Shown piece after piece: positions 36,951-44,827 of a stretch of DNA of 44,827 nucleotides (its first letter is position 1; every line of letters begins with the position of its first letter). The DNA is taken from NCBI RefSeq assembly GCF_001667185.1, contig NZ_LZIC01000039.1:1-44827 (forward strand), in the 5' to 3' direction. The position numbers were made by a program, and so were the translations under genes. The stretch is from Mycobacterium sp. 852002-50816_SCH5313054-b. Its GTDB lineage: Bacteria > Actinomycetota > Actinomycetes > Mycobacteriales > Mycobacteriaceae. Below the pieces are notes generated by a model that ran no database searches, was not told the origin of the DNA, and saw nothing but the letters and a program-made list of their open reading frames with translations.

Positions 36951-37450
36951 AACGCGGTGCGGTCATGCTCGTCGCGGCCTTGGTGGCGCTGGCGTGCGTC
37001 GGGGCCGGGGTCGGAGCGTGGCTGCTGGTACGGCAGCATGGCGCGCAGCAGCCCGAGATCAGCGCCTACTCGCACGGACACCTGACCCGGGTCGGGCCGT
37101 ACCTGTACTGCAATGTGCTCAACCTCAACGACTGCCAGACCCCGCAGACCCAGGGCGAGCTCCCGTTCAATGAGCGCTACCCGGTGCAACTTTCGGTCCC
37201 CGAGGCCATCGCGCGCGCGCCGTGGCGGCTGTTGCAGGTTTACGAGGATCCCGCCAACACCGCCATGACCATTTTCCGGCCGGGCAGCCGCTTCGCGGTG
37301 ACCATTCCTACGGTCGACCCGCAGCGCGGGCGGCTGACCGGGATCGTCGTGCAGTTGCTGACGTTGGTGGTCGACGAAGGCCAATCGAATGACACCAGCA
37401 TGGTCCGCGCCGTCCCGCACGCGGAATGGTCAGTGCGCCTGACGTCCTGA
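36947..37450 (+). CDS. DUF2771 secreted or membrane-anchored protein (Rv0875c-like)
   Basis: This 167-residue protein starts MKRGAVMLVAALVALACVGA, an N-terminal signal or anchor helix (a cysteine at 17 is not in a convincing lipobox). A beta-rich extracytoplasmic domain follows with two cysteines (YLYCNVLNLNDC) that could form a disulfide. The conserved part LPFNERYPVQLSVPEAIARA identifies DUF2771. The GTG start overlaps the MFS stop as GTGA, so it probably works with that transporter. The function is not known. Confidence 0.88.
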   Translation: MKRGAVMLVAALVALACVGAGVGAWLLVRQHGAQQPEISAYSHGHLTRVGPYLYCNVLNLNDCQTPQTQGELPFNERYPVQLSVPEAIARAPWRLLQVYEDPANTAMTIFRPGSRFAVTIPTVDPQRGRLTGIVVQLLTLVVDEGQSNDTSMVRAVPHAEWSVRLTS

Positions 37451-37461
37451 CTTATTGCCGG

Positions 37462-37519
37462 CCGAACGTGGAGTTGTTGCGCTGAAACCGCGTGATTTCT
37501 CGCCACAAGTCGACGTTGG
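37462..37519 (+). repeat. 58-bp dispersed hairpin element, copy A
   Basis: The element begins CCGAACGTGGAG, carries CGTGATTTC in its centre and ends ACGTTGG; its two ends form an imperfect inverted repeat. Its first 54 bases differ from copy B (38427) at one position. It lies 11 bp after the DUF2771 stop and 36 bp before the nuclease gene. Copy C at 18072 matches it in reverse orientation. Confidence 0.88.
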
Positions 37520-37555
37520 ACCGCGGATGTCGGTGGCGACCGGCACCGTGTGCGC

Positions 37556-38422
37556 ATGGAGATCTTGGAGTGGCCATTCAGAGGCACCGACGCGCTCGCG
37601 GCCGGAGTCCTCAACCGGCATCGGTTGCGGACCGATTTCGAGATGGTCCATCGCAACGTCTACATCCGTCGCGGCCAGAAGTTGACGCCCGTAACCCGCG
37701 CGGTGGCCGCCTGGCTGTGGTCTGCGCGGACCGCGGCCATGGCGGGGCTATCCGCTGCGGCGTTGCACCGCACGGCTTGGATCGACGACTGGCTGCCGGC
37801 CGAGCTGAACCGTCCCAGCCGCGATACAGCGCGCGGCATCATTGTGCACAGCGACACCCTGGACGACGACGAAACGTCTGTGCGCGACGGCATTCGCATG
37901 ACCACGCCGGCCCGCACGGCATTCGACCTCGGAAGACGAAAAGGCCTGACTGCGGCCGTGAATAGGCTGGACGCGCTCATGCATGCGACCGGGGTGAAGG
38001 CGGCTGACATCGAGCTGGTCGCCGACCGGCATCGCGGCGCGCGCGGGTTGATTCAGTTACGACGAGCGTTGCACCTAGCCGACGCGGGCTCGGAGTCCCC
38101 GTACGAGACGAAGACCCGCCTAGCCCTCGTAGGCGCCGGGTTGCCACGGCCCCAGACCCAGATCGAGGTGCTCAACGAGTGGGGTTGGGTGATGGCCCGC
38201 ATTGATATGGGATGGGAGGAGTGGAAGGTCGGCGTCGAATTCGACGGCGCGCACCATTGGACCGATCCCGCGCAGCGAAGCCGGGACATCGATCGAATGG
38301 CCGACCTCGAGGCGCATAGCTGGGCGATGGTCCGCGTCAGCGCCGAGATGATCCGTAACCGACCCGACGTCGTCGTTGCGCGCGTCCATCGCGCCTTGCT
38401 CGCGGCGGGCGGCCCGGTATGA
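37556..38422 (+). CDS. DUF559-like (PD-(D/E)XK/Vsr-fold) endonuclease-domain protein
   Basis: This 288-residue protein has an AbiEi-like N-terminal part (residues 1-110: winged-helix-like start MEILEWPFRGTDALAAGVL, WLWSARTAAMAGLSAAALH). The C-terminal nuclease-like domain (about 180-288) shows SESPYETKTRLALVGAGLP, then ARIDMGWEEWKVGVEFDGAHHW, with D and E-F-D-G in the positions of a PD-(D/E)XK active site, then DRMADLEAHSWAMVRVSAEM. Proteins of this type are scattered in actinobacteria as solitary genes with unproved roles, possibly defence or DNA repair. There is no strong ribosome-binding site; GTG 37550 is an alternative start. It is flanked on both sides by direct copies of the 58-bp hairpin element, 36 bp before and 4 bp after. 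Confidence 0.8.
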   Translation: MEILEWPFRGTDALAAGVLNRHRLRTDFEMVHRNVYIRRGQKLTPVTRAVAAWLWSARTAAMAGLSAAALHRTAWIDDWLPAELNRPSRDTARGIIVHSDTLDDDETSVRDGIRMTTPARTAFDLGRRKGLTAAVNRLDALMHATGVKAADIELVADRHRGARGLIQLRRALHLADAGSESPYETKTRLALVGAGLPRPQTQIEVLNEWGWVMARIDMGWEEWKVGVEFDGAHHWTDPAQRSRDIDRMADLEAHSWAMVRVSAEMIRNRPDVVVARVHRALLAAGGPV

Positions 38423-38426
38423 CGGA

Positions 38427-38485
38427 CCGAACGTGGAGTTGTTGCGCCGAAACCGCGTGATTTCTCGCCACAAGTCGACGCTCGG
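38427..38485 (+). repeat. 59-bp dispersed hairpin element, copy B
   Basis: It has the same orientation as copy A, with one mismatch in the first 54 bases and a slightly different end (ACGCTCGG against ACGTTGG). It starts 4 bp after the nuclease stop and ends 12 bp before the stop of the convergent GST-like gene, so it may also serve as a terminator. Confidence 0.88.
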
Positions 38486-38497
38486 CACAAAAAGAGC

Positions 38498-39502
38498 TCA
38501 AGCGCCGTGGCCGGCGGGCACCCGCTCGCCGTCGACGGGGCGCCCCGGCGGGCTGCCATCCCCGAAAGGCCTGCCGCCCAAAGCCTCTCGCCCGTGCGGG
38601 GTCAGCCAGCCGGACAGGTCCGGGCCCTTGGGCACGATGCGCGTGGGGTTGATGTCGGCGTGCACGATGTAGTAGTGCTGCTTGATCTGTACGAAGTCGA
38701 CGGTGTCGCCGAAGCCCGGCGTCTGGAACAGGTCGCGCGCGTAGGCCCATAGCACCGGCATCTCGGACAGTTTGCTTCGATTGCACTTGAAGTGCCCCTG
38801 GTAGACCGGGTCGAACCGGGCCAGGGTGGTGAACAGCCGCACGTCCGCCTCGGTAATGGTGTCGCCCACCAGGTATCGCTGGTCGGCGAGGCGATCGCTC
38901 ACCCAATCCAGCGCAGTGAACAGCCGGTCGTACGCCGCCTCGTACGCCTGCTGCGAGCCGGCGAAGCCGCAACGGTAGACGCCGTTGTTGATCTCGGTGT
39001 AGATCCTCTTGCTCACCTCGTCGATTTCGGCCCGCAGCGGTTCGGGGTATAGCTGGGGCGCGCCGTCGCGATGGTAGGCGGTCCACTCCGTCGAGAGATC
39101 CAGGGTCATTTGCGCGAAGTCGTTGGTGACCACCGCGCCGGTCGACACGTCGACGATCGCGGGGACCGTGATCCCCTTCGGGTAGTCGGGGAAGCGCTTG
39201 AAGTACGCGTCCTGCAGCCGCGGGATCTGCAGCACCGGGTCGACGCCACCCGGGTCCAAGTCGAACGTCCAGCTGCGTTCGTCGTGCGTAGGGCCGCAAA
39301 AGCCAATGGAGAGAGCGTTTTCCAGGCCCAGCAACCGCCGCACGATGATCGCGCGGTTGGCCCACGGGCAGGCGCGGGCCACGACAAGCCGATACCGGCC
39401 GGGCTCCACCGGGTAGCCGTCACGTCCGTCGGCGGTGATCCGGGTGGTGATGTAGTTGGTGTCGCGGGTGAATTCGCCCGCCGGGGCTACATAGGGGGCC
39501 AT
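38498..39502 (-). CDS. Glutathione S-transferase omega/xi-like protein (glutathionyl-hydroquinone reductase family)
   Basis: This 334-residue protein has an N-terminal thioredoxin fold with the catalytic motif VVARACPWANRAIIVRRLLG (cysteine of CPWA), FCGPTHDERSWTFDLDPGG and TVPAIVDVSTGAVV. The C-terminal all-helical GST domain includes VYRCGFAGSQQAYEAAYDRL and VGDTITEADVRLFTTLARFD. This is the YqjG/xi-class pattern. Mycobacteria lack glutathione, so the physiological thiol is probably mycothiol or another; that is inference. It lies 22 bp downstream of fadE10 on the same strand and is probably cotranscribed. Confidence 0.92.
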   Translation of the reverse strand: MAPYVAPAGEFTRDTNYITTRITADGRDGYPVEPGRYRLVVARACPWANRAIIVRRLLGLENALSIGFCGPTHDERSWTFDLDPGGVDPVLQIPRLQDAYFKRFPDYPKGITVPAIVDVSTGAVVTNDFAQMTLDLSTEWTAYHRDGAPQLYPEPLRAEIDEVSKRIYTEINNGVYRCGFAGSQQAYEAAYDRLFTALDWVSDRLADQRYLVGDTITEADVRLFTTLARFDPVYQGHFKCNRSKLSEMPVLWAYARDLFQTPGFGDTVDFVQIKQHYYIVHADINPTRIVPKGPDLSGWLTPHGREALGGRPFGDGSPPGRPVDGERVPAGHGA

Positions 39503-39524
39503 GGCGACAATTCTGCCCGGGAAC

Positions 39525-41450
39525 TCAGGTCACGAATCGGCGGGCCAGATTCGCCTCGGTCGACGCGGCGGGTTCCCAGTTCGCGATCCACGGTCCGGTG
39601 CCCTCCGACTGATCGATGATGCCGTCCTCCAGCCAGGTGTAGTGGCCTTCCTGCACGTCGTGGGTCAGCCGGACATCGCTGCTGTCGGTGTTCGACCACA
39701 AGGCCTGGAACAACGCCTCCACCCGTAACGTCGCTTGCTCACAGAACGTTTCGGCCAACTCGTACGCCTGTCGGCCGACGATCGGGTCCGCGGCCCGTTG
39801 CCCCTCGGCGCGCACGCACGCCGCGGACATCGCGAACAGCTCCGCGCCGATGTCGACGATCCGGCCCAGGAACCCCTGCCGTTGCTCGAGCCTTGCCTGC
39901 CAGCGCGCCATCCCGTAAAAGGTGTTGCGGGCCAGCTTGCGCGTCGAGCGTTCGACGAACCGCAGGTGCGACGCCAATGGCCCGAACTCGCTGTACGCGG
40001 TGGGCCGCTGGCCTTCGCCGAACACCAGCTGTGGCAACCACTTTGCGTAGAATCCGCTTGCGCCGACGGCCGCGGCGGCCTTCTGCCGCAGGCCTGTGTC
40101 GGCCTTGGCGAGGTCACCCGCCGCGGTCAGGTGGGCATCGACCGCCTCCCGCGCGATGAGCAGCCGCATGATCTCGCTGGATCCCTCGAAGATGCGGTTG
40201 ATCCGCAGGTCGCGCACCACCTGCTCGGCGGGCACCGCGCGCTCCCCGCGCGCGGCCAGGGACTCCGCGGTCTCGTAGCCCCGTCCGCCGCGGATCTGCA
40301 AGAGCTCGTCGGCGATGCGACACGCCATTTCGCTGGACCACAACTTGGCCAGCGCCGCCTCGATCCGGATGTCGTTGCGGTCTTCGTCGGACATTTGGGC
40401 GGACAGCTCGAGCACCGCGTCGAGCGCGTAAGTGGTGGCGGCGATGAACGAGATCTTGCTCGCCACCGCTTCGTGTTTGGCGAGCGGCTTGCCCCACTGC
40501 ACGCGCTCGCCGGACCATTCGCGGGCTATCTTCAGCGCCCACTTCGACGAGCCCGTCGCGCTGGCCGGGATCGACAGCCGCCCGGCGTTGAGCGTGGTCA
40601 GTGCGATCTTCAGGCCGTCGCCTTCCCGGCCGATCAGGTTCTCGGCGGGAACCCGGACTCCGTGCAGCCTGGTCACACCGTTCTCGATGCCGCGCAATCC
40701 CATGAACTTGTTGCGCCGCTCGACGGTGATCCCGGGCGAATCGGCCTCGACGACGAACGCGCTGATGCCGCCGCGATGCCCGTCGCTCTTGGGCACGCGG
40801 GCCATGACGACCAGCAACTCGGCGACCACACCGTTGGTCGTCCACAGCTTCACGCCCTCGAGTTCGTACGCCTTCCCGTCCTCGACCGGTGTCGCCGTCG
40901 ACGCCAGGCGCGCGGGGTCGGAACCGACGTCGGGCTCGGTGAGCAGAAACGCCGAGACGGCACCGGCGGCGCAGCGCGGCAGGAACTTCTGCTTTTGTTC
41001 GGTGGTCCCGGCGAGTTTGAGCGGCTCGGGCACTCCGATCGACTGATGGGCCGACAACAGCGCTCCGAGGCTGGGGTGCACCGACGAAACCATCACCAGT
41101 GCCCGGTTGTAGGCGACCTGCGACAGGCCCAGTCCGCCGTACTCGGTGGGGATCTTCATCCCGAAGCAGCCCAGTTGGGCCAGGCCCTTGACGTATTCAT
41201 CCGGGATCTGCGCGTCGCGTTCGATGACGCTGCCGTCGACGCCGTCGAGCAACTCGCGCAGCCGGCCGAGGAAGGCCCCGATGCGCTCTTCGTCGGCCTG
41301 GGATGGCTTGGGAAACGGATGAATGAGCTCGAGCGGAAAGTGGCCAAGAAAGAGTTCTTTGGCGAACGACGGTTTTTCCCAACCACTTTCGCGAGATTCC
41401 TCGGCGAGGGCCCTGGCTTGCTCCTCGGTGACCTGCGCTTGCTGTGCCAT
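39525..41450 (-). CDS. fadE10: Acyl-CoA dehydrogenase FadE10
   Basis: This 641-residue long-chain-type acyl-CoA dehydrogenase has the signatures AFLLTEPDVGSDPARLASTA (FAD contact), KFMGLRGIENGVTRLHGVRV, and RINRIFEGSSEIMRLLIAREA near 430. The enzyme core (about 90-450) is followed by a 190-residue C-terminal helical extension, as in VLCAD-like bacterial enzymes. It catalyses alpha,beta-dehydrogenation in fatty-acid or sterol-side-chain beta-oxidation. ATG 41450 is chosen because GGAGG lies directly upstream and MAQQAQVTEEQ is the usual start; the frame is open further upstream. cspB lies 132 bp upstream on the same strand. Confidence 0.94.
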   Translation of the reverse strand: MAQQAQVTEEQARALAEESRESGWEKPSFAKELFLGHFPLELIHPFPKPSQADEERIGAFLGRLRELLDGVDGSVIERDAQIPDEYVKGLAQLGCFGMKIPTEYGGLGLSQVAYNRALVMVSSVHPSLGALLSAHQSIGVPEPLKLAGTTEQKQKFLPRCAAGAVSAFLLTEPDVGSDPARLASTATPVEDGKAYELEGVKLWTTNGVVAELLVVMARVPKSDGHRGGISAFVVEADSPGITVERRNKFMGLRGIENGVTRLHGVRVPAENLIGREGDGLKIALTTLNAGRLSIPASATGSSKWALKIAREWSGERVQWGKPLAKHEAVASKISFIAATTYALDAVLELSAQMSDEDRNDIRIEAALAKLWSSEMACRIADELLQIRGGRGYETAESLAARGERAVPAEQVVRDLRINRIFEGSSEIMRLLIAREAVDAHLTAAGDLAKADTGLRQKAAAAVGASGFYAKWLPQLVFGEGQRPTAYSEFGPLASHLRFVERSTRKLARNTFYGMARWQARLEQRQGFLGRIVDIGAELFAMSAACVRAEGQRAADPIVGRQAYELAETFCEQATLRVEALFQALWSNTDSSDVRLTHDVQEGHYTWLEDGIIDQSEGTGPWIANWEPAASTEANLARRFVT

Positions 41451-41582
41451 CGCCGCCTCCTCGCTACGACCCACATCGAGGCTTGAGTACCCGGCGCCGG
41501 CCCGAATACCGTGGCCTATGAATGTCGAAGTTACCACCCGGTAGCTTCGCCGCGTAGGGGTACGTTCCGGGCGACCGCCCAG

Positions 41583-41990
41583 TTAGGAGTCGAGCTCCCG
41601 GGCCACCGCCTTGACCACCTCGGAGACCCGACGGGCGGTCTTGCGATCCGGGTAGCGGCCTTTGCGCAACTCCGGCTGCACGGCGCCCTCCAGCAGCGTG
41701 ATCATGTCTTCGACCATCCCGTGCAGCTCGTCGGGGCTGTGCTTGTGCTCGACCGGCGCCTCGCGCCGCGTCTTGGAAAGGCTGGGCGGGGGATCGATCA
41801 GCTTGAGGGTCAACGCCTGTGGTCCGCGCCGGCCCGACGCCACGCCGAATTCCACCCGTTGTCCGGCCTTGAGCCCCTCGACCCCCTCGGGCAACGCCGA
41901 CGAGCGGACGTACACGTCCTCGCCGTCCTCCTGCGACAGAAAGCCAAACCCCTTGTCGGCGTCGTACCACTTAACCTTGCCGGTCGGCAC
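41583..41990 (-). CDS. cspB: Cold-shock-domain protein CspB with C-terminal extension
   Basis: This 135-residue protein has an N-terminal cold-shock domain (1-65: [20 protein letters not shown] with the RNP-1-like KGFGFL and the RNP-2-like DVYVRSSAL). A conserved 70-residue helical extension follows ([20 protein letters not shown], then [20 protein letters not shown]). It probably binds single-stranded RNA or DNA. GTG 41990 gives the VPTGKVKW start and 135 residues as in Rv0871; AGGTGAG lies just before it, while GTG 41999 lacks a site. The two-part architecture is typical of mycobacteria. Confidence 0.93.
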   Translation of the reverse strand: MPTGKVKWYDADKGFGFLSQEDGEDVYVRSSALPEGVEGLKAGQRVEFGVASGRRGPQALTLKLIDPPPSLSKTRREAPVEHKHSPDELHGMVEDMITLLEGAVQPELRKGRYPDRKTARRVSEVVKAVARELDS

Positions 41991-42151
41991 TGGTCTCACC
42001 TGCTTGTCTGACGGATCACTACGTTGGGCAACGCAAGAAGCGTCCCGCCTGCGCAGGACGCATGTTGGATTCTGATCTTACTCGGGTGGTCGCCTGCCGA
42101 GCACCCCCGTTACCCGGCACTCGGTACCCTGGCAGTACCGCTGGAGGAAAT

Positions 42152-42544
42152 ATGCGCCTGATCCTGAACGTCATCTGGCTCGTGTTCGGCGGCCTGTGGA
42201 TGGCCGCCGGATACGTGCTGGCGGCGCTTGTCAGCTTCCTGCTCATCGTCACCATCCCCTTCGGCTTCGCCTCGCTGCGCATCGCGTCGTACGCGTTGTG
42301 GCCTTTCGGCCGGACGATCGTCGACAAGCCGACCGCCGGGACGGGCGCCCTCATCGGAAATGTCGTCTGGATAGTGCTCTTTGGGCTGTGGCTGGCGATC
42401 GGTCACCTGGCGAGCGCGGCGGCGATGGCGATCACGCTCGTCGGTATTCCGCTGGCGCTGGCCAACCTCAAGATGATCCCCGTGTCGTTGATGCCGCTGG
42501 GCAAGGAGATCGTTCCGGCCCGCTTCGGGGCGGTGCCCGCATGA
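42152..42544 (+). CDS. YccF-domain (DUF307) membrane protein (Rv0870c-like)
   Basis: This 130-residue protein has two YccF modules, each a hydrophobic helix pair: ILNVIWLVFGGLWMAAGYVL with PFGFASLRIASYALWPFGR, and GNVVWIVLFGLWLAIGHLAS with GIPLALANLKMIPVSLMPLG. The repeat of the IPFGxAxLxxxxxxLxPFG pattern is diagnostic. GGAGGAAA lies 2-9 bases before the ATG. The TGA stop overlaps the moaA2 ATG (ATGA), so the two are coupled. The function of the family is unknown. Confidence 0.9.
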   Translation: MRLILNVIWLVFGGLWMAAGYVLAALVSFLLIVTIPFGFASLRIASYALWPFGRTIVDKPTAGTGALIGNVVWIVLFGLWLAIGHLASAAAMAITLVGIPLALANLKMIPVSLMPLGKEIVPARFGAVPA

Positions 42545-43620
42545 CGCTGACGGCGTTGGGTCTACCGACGATGCCGGGCCGCACCAGCGGCGCCGCGGCG
42601 CGACACGTTCCGGCCAGTGGCCCACTGGTGGACACCTACGGGCGCGCCGCCACCGACCTGCGGGTCTCGCTGACCGATCGCTGCAACCTGCGGTGCAGCT
42701 ACTGCATGCCCGCCGAGGGCCTGGACTGGCTGCCCGGAGAGCAACTGCTGCGGCCCGACGAACTGGCGCGGCTGTTGCACATCGCCGTCACCCGGCTCGG
42801 CATCACCAGCGTGCGGTTCACCGGTGGCGAGCCCTTGCTGTCACGCCACCTCGAAGAGGTCGTCGCCGCGGCGGCAGGCCTGCAACCCCGCCCCGAGATC
42901 TCGCTGACCACCAATGGGGTGGGGCTGGCGCGGCGGGCGGCCGCGCTCGCCGAGGCGGGCCTGGATCGGGTCAACGTGTCGATGGACAGCGTGGACCGGG
43001 ACCACTTCGCGGCGATCACCCGGCGGGACCGGCTCGCCGACGTGCTGGACGGCCTGGAGGCCGCCAAGGAGGCGGGCCTGACGCCGGTCAAGGTCAACGC
43101 GGTGCTCGACCCCGCGACCGGACGCGACGACATTGTCGGGCTGTTGCGCTTCTGCCTCGAGCGCGGCTATCAGCTGCGCGTCATCGAGCAGATGCCGCTG
43201 GACGCCGGGCATCAGTGGCGCCGTGGCGCCGCAATGACCGCCGACGATGTCATGGCGACGCTGCGGCCACACTTCCGGCTGCGGCCGGATCCGGCTCCGC
43301 GCGGTTCGGCTCCGGCCGAGCTCTGGCTCGTCGACACCGGGCCGAACACCCCGAGCGGAAAGTTCGGCATCGTCGCGTCCGTGTCGCACGCTTTCTGCTC
43401 GACGTGTGATCGCACCCGGCTCACGGCCGACGGCCAGATCCGCAGCTGCTTGTTCTCCGCTGACGAAACCGACCTCCGGGGCCTGTTGCGTGGCGGCGCG
43501 CACGACGACGCGATCGAGGCGGCGTGGCGCGGCGCGATGTGGAGCAAGCCCGCCGGCCACGGCATCAACGATCCCGACTTCGTCCAGCCCGATCGCCCGA
43601 TGAGCGCGATCGGTGGCTAG
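42541..43620 (+). CDS. moaA2: GTP 3',8-cyclase MoaA2 (molybdenum cofactor step 1)
   Basis: This 359-residue radical SAM enzyme converts GTP to 3',8-cyclo-GTP for molybdopterin synthesis. The N-terminal [4Fe-4S]/SAM motif is RCNLRCSYCMPAEG (CxxxCxxC). The C-terminal second cluster uses cysteines in FCSTCDRTRLTADGQIRSC. The MoaA C-terminal GG (SAIGG) is retained. FTGGEPLL and NVSMDSVDRDHF are standard core segments. It overlaps the YccF gene upstream and is followed 4 bp later by moaD2. Confidence 0.95.
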   Translation: MTLTALGLPTMPGRTSGAAARHVPASGPLVDTYGRAATDLRVSLTDRCNLRCSYCMPAEGLDWLPGEQLLRPDELARLLHIAVTRLGITSVRFTGGEPLLSRHLEEVVAAAAGLQPRPEISLTTNGVGLARRAAALAEAGLDRVNVSMDSVDRDHFAAITRRDRLADVLDGLEAAKEAGLTPVKVNAVLDPATGRDDIVGLLRFCLERGYQLRVIEQMPLDAGHQWRRGAAMTADDVMATLRPHFRLRPDPAPRGSAPAELWLVDTGPNTPSGKFGIVASVSHAFCSTCDRTRLTADGQIRSCLFSADETDLRGLLRGGAHDDAIEAAWRGAMWSKPAGHGINDPDFVQPDRPMSAIGG

Positions 43621-43624
43621 GCCG

Positions 43625-43900
43625 ATGGAAGCTCCGGCCGAAGCGGAGGGAATCCAGGTGACCGTCCGCTACTTCGCCGCCGCGCGCGCGGCTGCCGGGG
43701 TCGAGGCGGAGACGGTGGTGGTGCGCCCCGGGACCACGGTCGCCGGGCTGGTTGAGCGGCTCGCCGTTCGCGGATCCCGCCTCGCCACCGTGCTGAACCG
43801 ATGCTCGTATCTGCGCGACGGAATGGCCGTTCGCGACGAGACCGCGGAGTTACGGCCCGGTGACACGGTCGATGTTCTGCCGCCCTTCGCGGGCGGATGA
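43625..43900 (+). CDS. moaD2: Molybdopterin synthase small subunit MoaD2
   Basis: This 91-residue ubiquitin-like protein contains QVTVRYFAAARAAAGVEAET, ATVLNRCSYLRDGMAV, and the C-terminal VDVLPPFAGG with the Gly-Gly that is thiocarboxylated to carry sulphur. A GTG at 43613 would overlap the moaA2 stop; ATG 43625 gives the usual size. It acts with MoaE (not in the window) on precursor Z and is cotranscribed with moaA2. A CRP-type site begins 4 bases after its stop. Confidence 0.92.
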   Translation: MEAPAEAEGIQVTVRYFAAARAAAGVEAETVVVRPGTTVAGLVERLAVRGSRLATVLNRCSYLRDGMAVRDETAELRPGDTVDVLPPFAGG

Positions 43901-43903
43901 AAC

Positions 43904-43919
43904 TGTGAGATAGCTCACG
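43904..43919. promoter_or_regulatory. CRP-type (Rv3676-like) binding site upstream of rpfA
   Basis: TGTGA-GATAGC-TCACG is one base from the perfect CRP palindrome TGTGA-N6-TCACA. In M. tuberculosis CRP (Rv3676) is known to activate rpfA, and this site has the same location. It is 412 bp from the rpfA ATG, in front of the long leader, so it should lie near the promoter. The rest of 43920-44040 shows no clear -35/-10 pair. Confidence 0.75.
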
Positions 43920-44054
43920 TAACGAAACGATAACGACACAATCACGCTCCGATCTCGGGTGGAATGACCTGCGCAAATCCCTTTCGCTCCTGGGCTTTTC
44001 GCAGATGGCCGTGAGGGAAACGCCGGGTTTCACTAGACGTGACGGGACGAACAG

Positions 44055-44827
<773 letters not shown>

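Noticed and set aside
39735..41486. Long plus-strand open frame opposite fadE10
   Set aside because: It is a shadow of the acyl-CoA dehydrogenase gene; there is no domain similarity.

Overview
The window is a GC-rich stretch of a Mycobacterium chromosome. Nearly every protein matches, in order, the M. tuberculosis block from Rv0914c back to rpfA (Rv0867c), read in the opposite direction. Hallmarks are EchA6 with AccD3, PrrA/PrrB, the OmpATb (ArfABC) operon, GltA2 and CitA, FprB, SepH, FadE10, CspB, MoaA2/MoaD2 and RpfA. The PE/PPE genes found here in M. tuberculosis are absent, and pdxH lies between the two citrate synthase genes. This suggests a non-tuberculous slow grower near the M. avium complex; the species is inferred. 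Orthology statements are from memory of these families, since no search was run.

Layout. 1-600: a decayed C-terminal remnant of an MFS transporter between 77-bp inverted repeats. 601-3830: a thiolase-like gene (one-base frameshift), a carotenoid oxygenase and a VOC protein in one tight operon. 3835-9867 (minus): membrane protein, two-domain VOC protein, Rv0910/Rv0909 toxin-antitoxin pair, Ca2+ P-type ATPase CtpE and a serine-hydrolase lipoprotein. 10011-10676: a lone SAM-methyltransferase-like gene that lacks a normal start codon. 10654-14011: metallo-beta-lactamase-fold protein and EchA6, divergent from AccD3. 14073-15878: TetR repressor divergent from an FAD monooxygenase, with two matching operator-like sites. 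15987-18064: PrrA/PrrB. 18138-21017: arfABC, in which ArfC is hugely enlarged by about 30 Pro/Glu repeats.

21104-26274: DUF2630 protein, FAD oxidoreductase (apparent CTG start), gltA2, pdxH, citA. 26465-29649: VOC protein, then fprB downstream of an AurF-like diiron oxygenase gene. 29849-33794: serC, sepH, a small membrane protein, SpoU methyltransferase, MarR, DUF2530. 33818-37450: SRPBCC protein, DUF3027, an MFS protein, DUF2771. 37556-38422: a solitary DUF559-like nuclease gene bounded by two direct copies of a 58-bp hairpin element. 38498-41990: GST-like reductase, fadE10, cspB. 42152-43900: YccF protein, moaA2, moaD2. The window ends in rpfA, preceded by a CRP-type site and a c-di-AMP (ydaO) riboswitch.

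Most of this is conserved core genome: central carbon metabolism, mycolate-linked acyl-CoA metabolism, signalling, cell division and envelope. The unusual parts are the inverted repeat at the left edge, the three-copy hairpin family with its nuclease cassette, the TonB-like expansion of ArfC, and several odd start or frameshift situations.
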